This document shows positions 37,196 through 50,751 of a stretch of DNA of 64,000 bases, piece after piece. The notes under the pieces were generated by a model. That model saw only the letters and a list, made by a program, of their open reading frames with translations, searched no databases and had not been told where the DNA came from. Both the position numbers and the translations under genes were made by a program. The stretch is from positions 8,427,792 through 8,491,791 of the forward strand of contig NC_060909.1 in NCBI RefSeq assembly GCF_014805685.1, written 5' to 3'. Each line of letters opens with the position of its first letter. The first letter of the stretch is position 1. Origin of the DNA: Silurus meridionalis. Taxonomy: Eukaryota > Chordata > Actinopteri > Siluriformes > Siluridae.

Positions 37196-38245
37196 AATTA
37201 GACTATTTTAGCAGGTTTTTTCTTTCTGCCACACTGCTAAAATGGGTCAGGATTGGCTTGGTTGGAATTTTAGTCTGTAAATTTCCTGGTTTCAGTGATC
37301 CCCCATTTCTACTTCTATACCAATTAATTTGTCTTTATACATGTGTGCATTTGTTTCTATAAGTAACACATCTAATTTAGCAATTACTTAGCTGTTTTTG
37401 TTTATTTTTCTTGTTAGTGGCTTTTCCAGTTTTGTGACTTTTTAAAAAAACTCCGATTTCTCTATTTCACGTTTCGTCATCCTTAGTTTCTCTCATGTTG
37501 TTTGCATATTGCCTGACCTTAGTCTGGATTATGTTTTGATTCTGCCTGCTAAAGTTAATTTTCTTGCATGTTTAAAAAAAAAAAAAAAACATTTCTAATA
37601 AATCAATCCAATCAAGCATATGTGGAACATTCTAGACAAACAAATCCAAACTAGGTTTCATCTTACAACATACAGGACTTAAGGTATCTGATGCTAATAT
37701 ATATGTGACAGCTACTACACAGTAGCTCACCTTCAGAGCTCTTTTGAAGTCCAAACCTTGAAAACTCCACATAATGATGATTTGCGTAGTCTAATTGGCA
37801 AAGAGCTTTACATGATCAGAAAATTAATGCAATAGCCTTCTATATCTACAAGTTTTGATAAAAATATGCCACAGTTAAATTTACGCAATAACCAGCCCCA
37901 GCAAATTTTTGTTTTATTTTTACCTTAAAACTATCGACACCTAACTTGCTTTTAACTTTGAATTTTAACCATGATGACAAACAATCAATGTAGCATGCAG
38001 TCTTTGAGCATGTTATGATCCTGATCATTGATCCTGATCGTAACCCTACAGTGTAATTCCCAAAACATCAGTCACACACCCTCCACACACGCTTATATAC
38101 ACCCTAATCCGTTACCTCAAGCTCATCTTTAATGCATCTATGAGCTTCATCCTGTGCCTCCAGACACACTCTGTAAGCCTGTGATACCCCTCTCCCCAGG
38201 CTGTGTGTGTGTGTGTATGTGTGTATTGATCCCCCACTCCTTCTC

Positions 38246-38277
38246 CATAATGAAGTGCTCAGCACAGCTTCATTATG
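38246..38277. repeat. Perfect 10-bp inverted repeat
   Basis: CATAATGAAG and CTTCATTATG flank a 12-nt centre that itself contains GTGCT/AGCAC. It sits in a complex block (38230-38480) that could be a regulatory element. Confidence 0.6.
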
Positions 38278-39089
38278 AAGCCAAGCTGCCATTGGCTGGA
38301 GGTAATATGAAATTAGGCAGTGTGCAGGCAGCCTGTCAGTATCGATTTTCCTACCCACATTACTTGTTACAAAAGAATAGAGCTGTCTGTGCCATAATTG
38401 AACAAGTTAACTCCTTGTCTCATAAAATGGAAGCCTGTATCGATTCCGAGAGGCCTGGTTTTCATGCACAGAAAAAGAAACTTGTAAAGTTGTACAGACT
38501 TGAATAGATGCTGATTTTTTTTTCTTGTTGTTATTTTCTTCTTTCCCTTTCCCTTAACAGCTAGAATAGAATCTTGCTGACTTACAGGAAAAGATAAATG
38601 AGTTTGTGTTAAAAGCCTGAAGACTGCAGGAACTCTATTTTATATATTTTTTTCTCTTACATTCTCTTATTTCCCTATACCTCAGAGGATATATGGTGTT
38701 TATGTATTACACTATTATGAATCACAATCCTGTAAAATGGAATGGTTTGTGGATTTTCTAGAACCTGACAAGCTTCTGTAATGTAAATATAAACAGGAAC
38801 TGAATTCTTTCAGGAAGGATAAATGGATAAAAAGTATTCCACATTCTTTTATAAATATAATATACATTTTATATATAATAATATTTGGTAAATTGAATGA
38901 AACACTTCAGAATGGCCAACCCATGGTTGATAATTTCCCCACTGCCACATGCCACATCATGTTTTATTGCTTAAGCTGGAAATTTAGCCATCATATGCTT
39001 ACATTTCTGAAGAGTGTGATATATTGAGAGATGGTGAACAGGAGGTGTACACACTCCAAGACATGGGTGTAAAGAGCTTAGCCCTTTTT

Positions 39090-39650
39090 AAAAGCCACAG
39101 TAAGCAGATGAGTACTTATTCCACACTGTTACTCCTGCTAATTACGGAATGGATCCCAGCCAAGCGGAAAAATGCACACGCCATTTCAACATGAACTAAA
39201 ATTGCCCAGCAGTGTCGACATTAAACGAACGCCCATTTTGGCGGGGAGTGGAGGTCACTGGGTATTGGATAGAGGGTAATAAACAGTTTCATGTGTGCGT
39301 TGAACTGTTGTTCTTATCACAGCCGTGTGTTTGGTACAGGGTTTTCCCTATGTGGGGTTAAGGGTTAATGAAACACTCCCTCTGTCTCTACCTCTCTTCC
39401 TTTCCCCGCAGCAGAGTGATAAGTAGCTAACCAATGGAGCCTGTAATTACAATCTTACAGAAACCGGCCTGATCTGTATATAAATCTCACCATCCAATTA
39501 CAAGATGTAATAATTCTGCACTCAAGCTGGTAATGAGCTCTAATACTGGCGCATGTGATAATCCCCTCTGGATGCCGGCTTGATCAGATGTTGGCTTTGT
39601 AATTAGACTGGCAGAAAATCATTATTTCGTATTGGGGTAAAGGGGAAAAA
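39090..39650. promoter_or_regulatory. Candidate enhancer, three TAATTA/G clusters
   Basis: The block carries GCTAATTACGG, CTGTAATTACAATC, CCAATTACAAG and TTGTAATTAGACTGG within 500 bp, plus GAACGCCCATTTTGGCGGGG. It has no repeats and no open frame. Of the noncoding blocks here it looks most like a homeodomain-responsive enhancer. Confidence 0.45.
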
Positions 39651-41341
39651 AATGAGGTTGGTGGGAAGTTAATTTTGCCCCCATTCTCTGAAGCGTACAC
39701 AAGAATTTAATGATTTAATCAGGATTGTTAGCTATTTTGCAATCAATTTGTAATGATTGTGTCACAACAGGCTGGAAGACTAAGCGGGTCATTGACACGG
39801 TGTGCTGATGTGTTTATTTAAAAAAAATAAAAATAAAATTACAGATTGTGTGTTGTCAGGTGTTTTGTTTTTTGTTTTTTTTGGGGTGAAAACTAATGTC
39901 CCCAACAAAGGATACAATTGACTGTCTCCCACAAAATGCTTAATGTGATTAAAGTTTTGATTTAGGTGTAGGAATAACATTAATACCAATATCAGTGGAA
40001 GGTTCTTGGAAAGAGTATGAAACTTACGGTAAGTATGAGAGAGGATGTTGAGAGATTCTTTAAATTCAGGGGTTGTCACTTCCTAAATATGTTCTACATT
40101 GATTCCTTACTCTTAAAGGATTATATTCTATTGTAAGCTTCAACATATAATCGTTTTTATTAGGAAATGTTAGGATTTTAGAAAACAAATGTTACTATGC
40201 ATGAGTAAATATGTTAGGTGTATGTATTTTCTTTTTTCACTTTCACTTTGAATTTACTCCGTTACTCGTGACCTACTCTGTCCTGCTTTGGTCCCACATG
40301 AACAATGCAGCATCCTCCTTGGTTGAGAATTGGGTATTTGAGTATTTTCCATATCACTACTATTTTCAGTTTTTTTTTTCTTTTTATCACAAAATCTTCT
40401 GTGCTGTTTAGCTCTTATGGTGACTATATTCTTGAAACACGGAGCATTCATCAGCCCTAATTTTACACAGGTTTGGAAATCTTTCTACTTACCCTCCCCC
40501 AGGTCCCCATCCAGTCCCCCTTCAGTGCTTACCCATGACTTCCACAAAAATCCCAAAGATTTTGGCATCCCAATCAGTTATATATATATATACAAAAATA
40601 TACTTCTGCTTCATTTGGTGTCACATAAATATTGTAGATTTGAGAGAATTCTGCTATTATCATAAACACAAACTGTGCTTATTTTAGTACTCTTAATCAG
40701 CAATTTGCTTACACTTGTCATTTGGCATATAATTAGACAATCCAGCATCACCTAATTAAAGATCATTTTGAGTCTGGCTTTTCTCATTTTTTTTTTCCTT
40801 ACCACCATCTTGTTTATTAAGGATTGAAATTGACATTCAGATTTCTGTAAATCTACTGTACTACTATTGTGTAGGTCTATTGTTAATCACACTGCTATTT
40901 TATAAATAAAGCCTTTGCAGGCCACCTTCAACTCATACTTTTACATCTCTAATAAACCAGGCAAAAATAAATTTACTCAAACATCTAGTACAGTATAGGC
41001 CTTTATTTCATCCCCTTGTGGATTCTAGTTAGAGTAATAGAGCTCAGTGGGCCATAAAAAAATCTTTTTGAATATCCAAGTTGAGGCTGAAATTATAGAT
41101 TTGAAATTCAAAGTATCTCTGCTTTAAAGAGATTTGAAGATGAGACAGGACAATGTTTTAGTTTGGCAATCTTTGTATATCGACCAGACTTTCCAATATA
41201 TATCCTAATGAGTTCAGTATGTTGTAATGTGCACAGACAGGAAGTGTGGTTCCAGTAGAGCAGAAGCTACATTATTGATTATAAAGTTCTGTTCCTTACA
41301 ACTTTTACAGACTACTGAGGGCAAGCCAGGCATATTCTGAA

Positions 41342-41342
<1 letters not shown>
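39651..41342. other. AT-rich noncoding DNA
   Basis: No gene. A TGTCCCCAACAAAGGATAC unit near 39900 resembles the repeat-like unit that precedes some TG arrays. Confidence 0.45.

Positions 41343-41402
<60 letters not shown>
41343..41402. repeat. (CA)n abutting a Tc1-like element
   Basis: About 30 units, ending exactly at the CAGGCATA terminus of the element at 41403. Confidence 0.95.
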
Positions 41403-41406
<4 letters not shown>

Positions 41407-41843
41407 CATAACATTATGACCACCTGCCTAATATTGTGTTGGTCCCCTTTTTGCTGCCAAAACAGTCAACCTTCTTTAGCATTAACTTTGTCTGCATTTC
41501 ACTCCTGTTGTGCATCAATGAGCTTGGGCGCCTATGACCCTCTTGCTGGTTTACTACTTTTCCTTCCTTGAATCACTTTTGATAGATACTGATCACTGCA
41601 GACTGGGAACACCCCACAAGAACTGCAGTTTTGGAGTTGCTTTGACCCAGTTGTCTAGCAAACATAATCCGGCCCTCGTTAAACCCACTCAAATCCTTAC
41701 ACTTGCCTATTTGTTTCTGCTGGACAAAATGATCACTTGCTGACTAATATATTCCACCCACTAACAGGTGCCATGATGAAGAAATAATCAGTGTTATTCA
41801 CTTCACTTGTCATGATCTTATGTCATTATATTATGCCTGGTCT
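41403..41843 (-). mobile_element. Internally deleted Tc1-like transposon
   Basis: The inverted ends CAGGCATAACATTATGAC and CAGGCATAATATAATGAC match at 16 of 18 bases. The minus strand at about 41575-41705 encodes the helix-turn-helix part of a transposase ([12 protein letters not shown], then [19 protein letters not shown]) followed by an in-frame stop. The catalytic part is deleted. The left end directly abuts a (CA)n array. Confidence 0.8.
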
Positions 41844-41854
41844 ATATATAATTG

Positions 41855-42000
41855 GACATGATTTGGAAGGGCACAGATCTCTATAAAAGGCAAACAACTG
41901 GCAAACAGAAATGCTGCTGCACTGAAGATTACCAAGAAAACAGTGACCTCCATTATTCTTAAATGGAAGAAGTGTGGCACAACCAGAACTCTTTCTGGAC
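41855..42000 (+). pseudogene. Tc1 transposase N-terminal fragment, second family
   Basis: Readable residues AALKITKKTVTSIILKWKK and GTTRTL match the second helix-turn-helix of classical Tc1 transposases. Stops and frame breaks precede it. It lies directly next to the element ending at 41843, on the opposite strand. Confidence 0.7.
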
Positions 42001-43153
42001 AGTAGCATGATTTGTGCTAGACAGATGGATTAGCTATGCATTCAACATCAGGAACATGTAGGTTTGAATATCATAATCGAGTGCCATTATAAAAATAATG
42101 CTCTTACCTAAACACTGTTTCTGTGGATTTTGATATTGTGTTCTGATATTTTTTTTTTCTTTGGATAAGAAACCATGCATGATACAAAACATTTAATTTT
42201 GAAATACCTAGTGGATAGCCCAGTGAACTCTAGGGAAGGTATTTATGCATTTGTATGTGCATGTTCTTAGTCTTAAGAGTGGGTTAGCGCTCATTCCATT
42301 TGATCATTTTATCAAAAGAAAAAAAAAAAAAAACGGTTATATTGTTAAACAAAAATTCTACATCTGTTGCAACCTGGATGAACTTCATCTTATTATTCAG
42401 AAAATCAAGCCATTGAACAGTGTCAGAGAGAGATGGACAAAATAAGAGAACAAAGGTATGGAAAGACGAACAAGAATGAAAGAAAATTGAGTTTACCTAA
42501 GGATTGTCCAGAATAAGTGCCAAATTTTTTTTAGGTCTCACCCTGCAGCATTAGCAACAGTATGAATAAATCATATTACTAAGTGGTTCCATCAGAGGAA
42601 CAAGTGTGAACATGTGACTTGACAGGTAATAATCACTCAATGGGTTATTTTAACTAGTCTATTTTTTCTAATGAATTTTGAATGAAAAGCGCAATATACT
42701 TATCTGTCTCTGATCATATCAAAATAATCAAATTCCAGCTATTTATTCCTGATGAAAGCTTCAGTAGACTTCAGATGGAACTTCTGATAATGTAGACAAA
42801 AGAAACAGAATACATTACATACATTGTGCAACAATTTCTGTATAAATCATTAAAGGAAAACTGACATACTGTATGTTAAGCAATAAATACTCATCTGGTA
42901 TAAACTTGAGTTCTATGAGATAAAAATCATGAACACATTTGGTGACCTAAGGTTAAATTTATGTTATTTATTCCCAGAGTCTGTATGGGTTTTCTCCAGG
43001 TTTTTATTTTTCCTGCTAACTTCAATTTGACATTTGTTGTGTATGGTGCATGCGAGGAACTTGCGTTCCAGCAACAATATGTTCCTCCTCTTGGGATGGG
43101 TTTACATCCAGCTAATCTAAGATGAATAAATAAGCAAATGCTTGGCAGCCCTA

Positions 43154-43679
43154 CACTATATTGCCAAAAGTTTGAGGACACCTGGTCATAAATATGTGCT
43201 TTTTTGGAGCATTGCTTTCCACATTTAGTCCCAGTTTGCTCTTATAATTCTCTTCACTCTTCTGGGAAGATGTTCCAATAGATTTTGGAGTGTGCTTGTG
43301 AAAATATGTGCTCATTTAGACACAAGGGTGTTAGTAAAGTCAGATGCTGAAGTATTTAATGTGTAGAGGCCTGAGGTGCCTTCAGAGTTCTAATTTATCC
43401 AAAAGTTGTTCATTGGGTTAAGTTCAGTACTTTTTAGCAGGAGATATTTTGCTCCAGCCTATGCAAAGCACATCTTCATGAAGTTTGCTTTGTGCACAGG
43501 GTCAAGATCTTGCTGGAACAGGTTTGGGTCTCCTAGTTCAAGTGAAGGAAAAATGTCATGCTACTGCATCCAAAGACACCTTATAAAACTGTGCACCTTC
43601 ATCCTTGTAATAACAGTTTGGAAAAGAACCACATATGGCTGGGAAAGTCAGGTGTCCCAATAATTTGGTCCATATAGTG
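43154..43679. mobile_element. Tc1/mariner-type MITE, 526 bp
   Basis: The ends are inverted: the left end starts CACTATATTGCC and holds GGACACCTG; the right end, read inversely, starts CACTATATGGACC and holds GGGACACCTG. TA precedes the left end. There is no complete transposase. A shorter relative lies at 25.3 kb in the same orientation. Confidence 0.8.
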
Positions 43680-44937
43680 CATATTATTCTGTGGACATGA
43701 CTAACACGTTATAAGAGAATCTCCCTCTTCTCAAAATAAATGAAAAAAAAAAACATTACACAGATTTATTTTTTTAAATAACAAAAAAAAGACCACTGTC
43801 ATTTTCATTGTCCATCTTATCTGTTACTTCAACACCATCATGGGAAAAAGGAACAGGGTTTCAGAAATGTTTACAAGTTGCTTTATTTTTTTTCTGGCAT
43901 TTCTGACACATGCCAGGTCCAGAACAGGGGAAAGGCTAATTATAGACATGTAGACGGGAGATAAATGTGCTGGAAATGATTGTGTAGAGCCTCTGAGGAG
44001 CTCTTCAGTGGACAATGGTTTTGGTAACGACAGTTTTATCAGCTCTGAATGCGGCTGTTAAAGTGGAAAGGTTGTAACATTGAGATTGAAGGAGGTTTAA
44101 CATCATGGCAGAACAACAGTATTTTGGCAATTCTGTTGCTAGATTCATTCAAATTAAAGTCTCTCTTTTAAATGAAGTGTATCTTCTCAACTTACCAAGC
44201 TTGCTAATCAGATAAACTTCAGCAATAAAACAAACCAAAAAACAGTCATTGTGAATCTGTATTTCAATGAATGTGTTTTTATGTGTTTTAGTCCAATATG
44301 GCCCCAGTGCCCCAAGCTCAAATGTAACATTTCCCCAATAATAACTGATGCGCAAAATCAATGCATGAACCAAACTTCTGAAATGCGGCAGGAGGGTGAG
44401 TGTGCACCAATGTGAAATGATTGTCCTGTATGCAAGAGTGTGAGTACGGGTGTCTGTTCTTTCGGGGTACCGAATTTACTTTCATGTCTTTGAGGAGTCA
44501 TATCAGTTGCAGCACAACTAGCACTATAGGCTAGTATTAACACAATATTAAAATGTCGGGGGACCTGGAACTATGGATGAGAAATAGAGAGACAGACAGC
44601 AGCAGAGAGACAGACAGAGATAATGGAGAGAGACTGAAGGAGGCAGCGGAAGCAGTTGAAGGTCACAAGCAGGCAGTCTTCCATTAGCTGGGTCTCTGTT
44701 TACTTGGCGCTAGACTTCACTGGGGATTTGGTGGCATATGCTGCTGCCCCCAGCAGCCCAGTAATGCCCCACTTAGCAGGGCAGAAGCAGGGGGGTAGAC
44801 TCAGGCTGTGTCCCAAAGCACCACTCTGGGTCTGGGTCATTTATCTAACCCCACTCAGTCACTCCCACACACCCAGTGGAGCTTGCAGCCTTTCCACCTG
44901 ACCTCCCTAAAAATGACAGTCTCTGAGGCTTATGATG

Positions 44938-44938
<1 letters not shown>
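43680..44938. other. Noncoding DNA
   Basis: A moderately GC-rich block at 44640-44930 (GGCATATGCTGCTGCCCCC) precedes the (TG)n array and may be regulatory. The 81-codon frame there lacks a domain. Confidence 0.45.

Positions 44939-44993
<55 letters not shown>
44939..44993. repeat. (TG)n microsatellite
   Basis: A pure array of about 27 units. Confidence 0.95.
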
Positions 44994-44998
<5 letters not shown>

Positions 44999-47119
44999 GC
45001 AGTGGCAATCTTTAGGGAGGCAAGGTTAAGATTGTAAGTAAATGAAATGCACTGAATTGTTAGGTTTGTCCAAAAGTCACGTTTACATTTTCAATTAGTC
45101 CCCAAATATACAGTTCAGCAAATATCCAGAATTATAATCTTTATTTTGTGCATATGATTTAATTGCATCAAATATAGATTTCTTGAATTAATAAAATGAA
45201 TGGCATATTGGCTAATACATACAGTGCATGTCTCTTACTAATAGATTCTTTTTCCTTTTTACTGCCTTGTAACTGGCTTAAAATAAATCTGATGACTTGA
45301 TTCAAAGTCTTAATAATCATCAGAGTCCTCTTACTCACAGTTACTCTCTGTAACTCTCTTCACATCCTAAAGAAATTTAGACTGCAATTTATAATCACTG
45401 TCATTAATGCTAACCTATGAGTGCCACTCAGGTTTCTGTTGGACAATTATATATATTTATTGTTAGTATATTATATATATTAGTGTATATTTATTGAAGA
45501 ATGTACCATATTGTGCAATCACAATTTGGCTTGCTTTCACTTTTGTATATACATTTGATGTTTTATGTAGCACCAGGGTTCTGAAAAAACGTTGTCTTGT
45601 TTCACTGTGTACTGAGTAAGCTATTTATGGTTGTATTTACCTAGGAAAGTTTGGTCCTTAACACATAACACATAAGACATAGGAAAAAAAGAAAAAAATG
45701 TATATCAACAAATAAAACAAATATCCTGACCATCATGGCTGATTGGCATGTGATTGCAACATTAAGTAAAATGTAAGTGGGTAAAAATGAATAATCCTTA
45801 CTTGTTAACTACAATAACATAGCTTATTGTGGGATTTCTTTTTAGGAATTAAAAAAAAAAAAAAATCTTTTTAATAAAAAATAAAACTAAGTATGTTTAG
45901 CCTTTATTTGACCCAATTCCTTTGAATGTACTTGAAGATGAATTTTTATATATATATATACACAGTTATGACAGGCAAGATATTTTTTTCTTTGCCAGAT
46001 ACATATGCTGGGGAAAGAAAAAAAATGAAAACAATTCAAGCTTCAGCATGTTCCATTGAGTTTCTGTTATTAATAAAATGAATTAATTTATTTAATTTAT
46101 TAATTAATGTTTTTATTGAATCATGGAATGTCTTTTATGAAACAAGTAGTTACCTGTTCGTTTCCATAATTTCCATACGCGGCTCGTTCATTCATTTACT
46201 AGCCTTTTTTGAGATCTTAATAAGACATGAAAGCATATTGAAAATTAGTAAAAAAAAATGCAAATCCTGAAAACTTCTAAACAATAAAAGAAAGTAAATC
46301 AATATAAAATTGCTACCAATGCATTTGATTTTGTTTCCAGTGCTCACAACTCTGTGAAGAGAGATTTCTGTGTACAGCATCACTAAAGCTAGTGGTTTCT
46401 GAATGGCATCACAGCTTAAACCCTCAGAATCTGAGATTCCCAGGAGGATGTCTATAGCATAGGAAGCGTTAGTTATCCATTTATAGTGAAACATCTTGTG
46501 GGGAGAAAAACACAACATTAAATAAATAATAGCTAGAAACTGCGTTTGCTCTGTTTGCTTTTCTCACAGGATCTGCCAAGGGCTTCAGTTACTGAATGCA
46601 TCAAGAAATTTCTGACTCTAATACTGACACCTCTCAAAAACACCCTCATGCAAATTATTTATTTGTTCAATCTGATATAAGTTCAGGCTGATAATACAGT
46701 AGTTTATTCACTTGGTATTTGAATGGGATTTATGATCTCACAGAGATCTCTCTGATATGCAGCATGTATAAATAATGGGCTGCTTTTTGGTCTTTCACTT
46801 TTCTGGTCATGGATCGGTTTCATTTCTTTGTAAGAAGAGGAAGATAAGGTCTTTTATAACTCAAAGTAAGGATCTTTGTTTCTCTGGGAGACATATCAAG
46901 ATTACTCTTCAGACAATATAGAGGTAACTGAAGCTGAACTCAAAATGGAATTAGCATTTTGGATCATTTGCTGTAAGTATATTCTGCAATGAGAATACAG
47001 GCTGAATTGAAAAACAGTGAGTTTTTATTTTATTTTATTTTTTTAAGTATGTTGTTACGGTTCAGCTCTAAGTATTCAGCATTAATAAATACTTTTTTTA
47101 ACGTTAGCAACTGCAGGTA
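44994..47119. other. AT-rich noncoding DNA
   Basis: No gene, mobile element or conserved-looking block was recognised. A 108-codon frame on the minus strand at 46192-46518 has no domain. Confidence 0.5.
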
Positions 47120-47560
47120 AAACAAGATAAACATCAGCTATGTCTGAAACCTGGCCACTGAAACCCCAGGCCTGAAATGGCATTTGAAGAAACGTATCCC
47201 AATCTTGATATCTGCCCATATCTCTGAGCTCCCGACAAACAGCGATGAAATATAACATGATATATGAGTTAGGGATTCTTGCTTTTACTTGTCTCCAGCA
47301 AAACCACTTTGGGAGAGTCAGAACAACATGCTAGAACTCGAGTTCAAGTTCAAATCTGCTACGATGACACAAAGCATTTGTTCTCCACGCTCGTAAATTA
47401 GCACCAAGCAATCTTGGATTATTTGTCCTCTGTTGAGTTTGAGGTTTGTCAGGGCCCTCTAAGGTTTCACTACTGCGATTTGACACAATAAAAAGTAGAT
47501 TTTATGCAAAATGTTTTGCCCTGCCAGAAAGCCTCAAACATGCTGAATTTCCACAGACAT
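47120..47560. promoter_or_regulatory. Candidate conserved noncoding block
   Basis: About 440 bp of complex sequence (GTAAATTAGCACCAAGC, CACTACTGCGATTTGACAC) lies between homopolymer-rich stretches. No coding frame is recognised. Confidence 0.35.
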
Positions 47561-48144
47561 GGATCTTGAAAAAAGCCTTTTGTGAATGAAAAAAAAAAGT
47601 ATTTTGTGAATGTTATATTTTTTTATTATATACACATTAAATGTTTTTCCTCTATTCATCTGCGTATTTGATAAATGTACAGTATATTTTTTTTGGAATT
47701 TTTACAACAAAATTATTTCACTATTGTATAAGATAAAAAAAAAAAAAAAAATCACAAATATATTATGGTACACAGAAGGATATCTAATAAAAAGTCTTGT
47801 TCATCTTCTTCTGATTAAATTTGTCAAGTCCCAAAGTTTTCAAAATTCTTTTACAAATAAAATCAAGTTGTATTAAGTGGAAAATTATACAAAGATAAAT
47901 GTTTTTATGGCAAAGATAATCCAACTCGCCAGTGTTTCCAGCTGGGATTCTGAAGTTAGATGACTTTTCTGTTGCACTTTTAGGTGTTAAAGGTTGAGTT
48001 TTGCCAATTACAATGGATTGCAGCATAAATACAATACAGAAAATAATCAATATGAAGAAATTCTATATACATGGAGCTAGGTGGTGAGAATAAGCTTTTG
48101 CCTGTTGAGCAGTTGGGGTAGACTGTCTTGCTCAGATTCCCCAA

Positions 48145-48147
<3 letters not shown>

Positions 48148-48190
<43 letters not shown>
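48148..48190. repeat. (TC)n microsatellite
   Basis: About 21 units; 230 bp before the CTCF-like motif at 48421. Confidence 0.9.
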
Positions 48191-48193
<3 letters not shown>

Positions 48194-48420
48194 GCCAGTT
48201 TGCGATTGTTCAGTGTCTGAGGTCACAGCAGCAGGATCAAGTGCAAAGCTTTAGGATGTAGGAGCTTATTCCAGGCGAGCCCTTTTGAACCTCTTGCTGG
48301 GAAATCCAGAAAGCAGCTTCGGGTTTTGGACAAGACTAAAAGTCTTAGAGATACACATTTGAAGTGAAGTAAGAAGTCACTATCATTCAACATCCCTTGG
48401 AAACCCAGAGCGTCCAGGAT

Positions 48421-48440
48421 GCGCACCCCCTTGTGGTCAC
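48421..48440 (-). promoter_or_regulatory. CTCF-like motif, reverse
   Basis: The minus strand reads GTGACCACAAGGGGGTGCGC, close to the CTCF core with two weaker positions. Its orientation is convergent with the forward motif at 4898. Confidence 0.4.
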
Positions 48441-49087
48441 AAGTCACTCCACTCTCTATCTTATCATTTCATATGGTTTACAGAAGCTTCTTTTTTTAAG
48501 ACATCATGCTTGGCCTTGCTGCCAAATGTCTGCTTCTGGATCTTCGTTTAGCCCAAACACCCATAAATCATAAAGCTATCAGTGTAAAGCAATGGCACAG
48601 AGCCCGAGACATGCAGACTGTGAGGGCATCTGGAAGGCCAGGCTCAGGCTGTTTCTCATCACAGACAGCTGGTTGGCTCACCAGCAGCCCAACACAACTC
48701 AGGCTGGGGCTGAAGCTTAAAAGGATAAAAAGTTCAATCGGTGCTAAAAGCTAATGTAGCTAACGATGATTAGGTTAAATAACAGTAAGCATGTGAGAGC
48801 AAATGCTGATGAAGCTAAATGGTGTGGAAGAAAACGTGGGAATTAGGTGAATAGTTTATGATGTTCTTTGAGTGAATTTATAAATTCTATTAAAATGAAA
48901 ACAAGCTCAGTTGATTTTGATAGTGGTTTGATGTTCAATACCAGATATTACACCGTAACCAGAGCATTTGGTTTTGTCAAAAGTAAAATATATAATAATA
49001 ATAATGAATAAATTAATACCTGTTAAATGCACGGCAGACATATTTCAGTCAGTGCAAGTGTTATTTAGCATTACAGATTCCTTTAAT

Positions 49088-49090
<3 letters not shown>

Positions 49091-49177
<87 letters not shown>

Positions 49178-49178
49178 T
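49091..49178. repeat. (GATA)n microsatellite
   Basis: About 22 pure units; a (TTTA)n tract follows at 49224-49249. Confidence 0.95.
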
Positions 49179-50469
49179 TTTCAACAGATTTTTTTCATAC
49201 ATAGTTGTCAGACTTTGACATGAATTTATTTATTTATTTATTTATTTAAATCACTAAGTAATTAATTTAAATCTCTCTGACGGTATTGCTAGCTGTAAAG
49301 GAATTAATATAAATGCAACTTTCCAAATACTTTATATAAATTAACTGATAATTTGCAGGAAAGCTGCACATAAACACAAAAAATAAAGTAATGTAATGTA
49401 ACACATTAATATGGTTTTTAACATTGTCAAAGCCATCTCTCTGAGAAATACAATTATATTGTCCAATATTACGAGAATACGGTTTTATACCAATATTTGC
49501 TAATGTAATTTTTCTGGAAGTATGTAAGTTATATAATATCCAAAAATCGAAAAAAGAAAATTACATTTGGAATATTTTCTTAAAACCTTGCCTTTAATCT
49601 TTTGACTTACACATACAATTGAAACCATTTATATTTTTATTGTAGGTTAAAAGAAAGAAAAATAAATTAGTTGTGTTTTGATATCCAGGTTTTTTTCCCT
49701 AACATTCTGACTCTTGATTAAAAGCAAGATAATTTCCAGTCCTCTTTGATTAACAAAATGTATGTTTTTCTCTTCCCTTCATGTGGCTGCATATTTTTTA
49801 AAGTATGTAACTCAGGTGTCGTAACTCTAGGGCATATGAGTTTCAAACTGAGCTTGGGAAAGAAAAGAAATCCCACAAGTCAGTCAGTCTGTCTGGCACT
49901 TGATGGTGTTTGATTCGTATATGGCTGAGGAGGAGGAGATGTGTGATCTGTGTATATAGCATAAGGCTAGTATGGACTGACTTTGTGTGTGAATTGTCTG
50001 TCTTTCTTTTTTCTCTTTTTCCTTCCTCTGTGCAATCATTCCTATTAATACACCGTGGATTCGAACTAAAACATCAGTATTCCATGCTGTTCTCGCTCAC
50101 ACACGTCTTCCCTTTCCCTCGCGTGTTTATTTCCATACTATTGGGTATGATAGCTGCTTAATAATTTATTTTTTTGAGTGTATAGCCATGCACTGAGAAA
50201 TTCTGATTCATCCTCAGAGTAACTTGCTGGCTGCTTCTTGCATCATTTAGGCCTGACAATTATCTGTGGCTCTCGAACATCCTTTGGAGTTTTGGCCTTC
50301 TTGGTCTTGTTTGGTGAAAAGTTTGCAGTGGACAAGCAGTGAGCAGATGCCGAGCTTTTCTTCTTAGTTTCTGACAACACTCCTCACCAAAAAGAAATAT
50401 GACCACATCAGCTTTTGATCTGCCCTCCAGGCCAAACAGAGAGCAAGATGCATTCAATATTTGGCAACG

Positions 50470-50472
<3 letters not shown>

Positions 50473-50523
<51 letters not shown>
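50473..50523. repeat. (TG)n microsatellite
   Basis: About 25 pure units. Confidence 0.95.
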
Positions 50524-50526
<3 letters not shown>

Positions 50527-50694
50527 TTGTAGCTGGACAGGTTTCTCAATAAGGATGGTTTTGGCTGTGGTCAGAGCAGCTCTGTGTCTAACACACATGC
50601 TTTCTTTTGCTAATCCTGAAAATGAAACATTAAGCTTTGCTAACACTCCTCATTACACACAGGTGTGCATACACACTCTCCCTCTCTCTCACTT

Positions 50695-50695
50695 A

Positions 50696-50749
<54 letters not shown>
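50695..50749. repeat. Compound (TC)n(AC)n microsatellite
   Basis: Eight TC units then about 19 AC units, the same order as at 17392. Confidence 0.95.
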
Positions 50750-50751
<2 letters not shown>

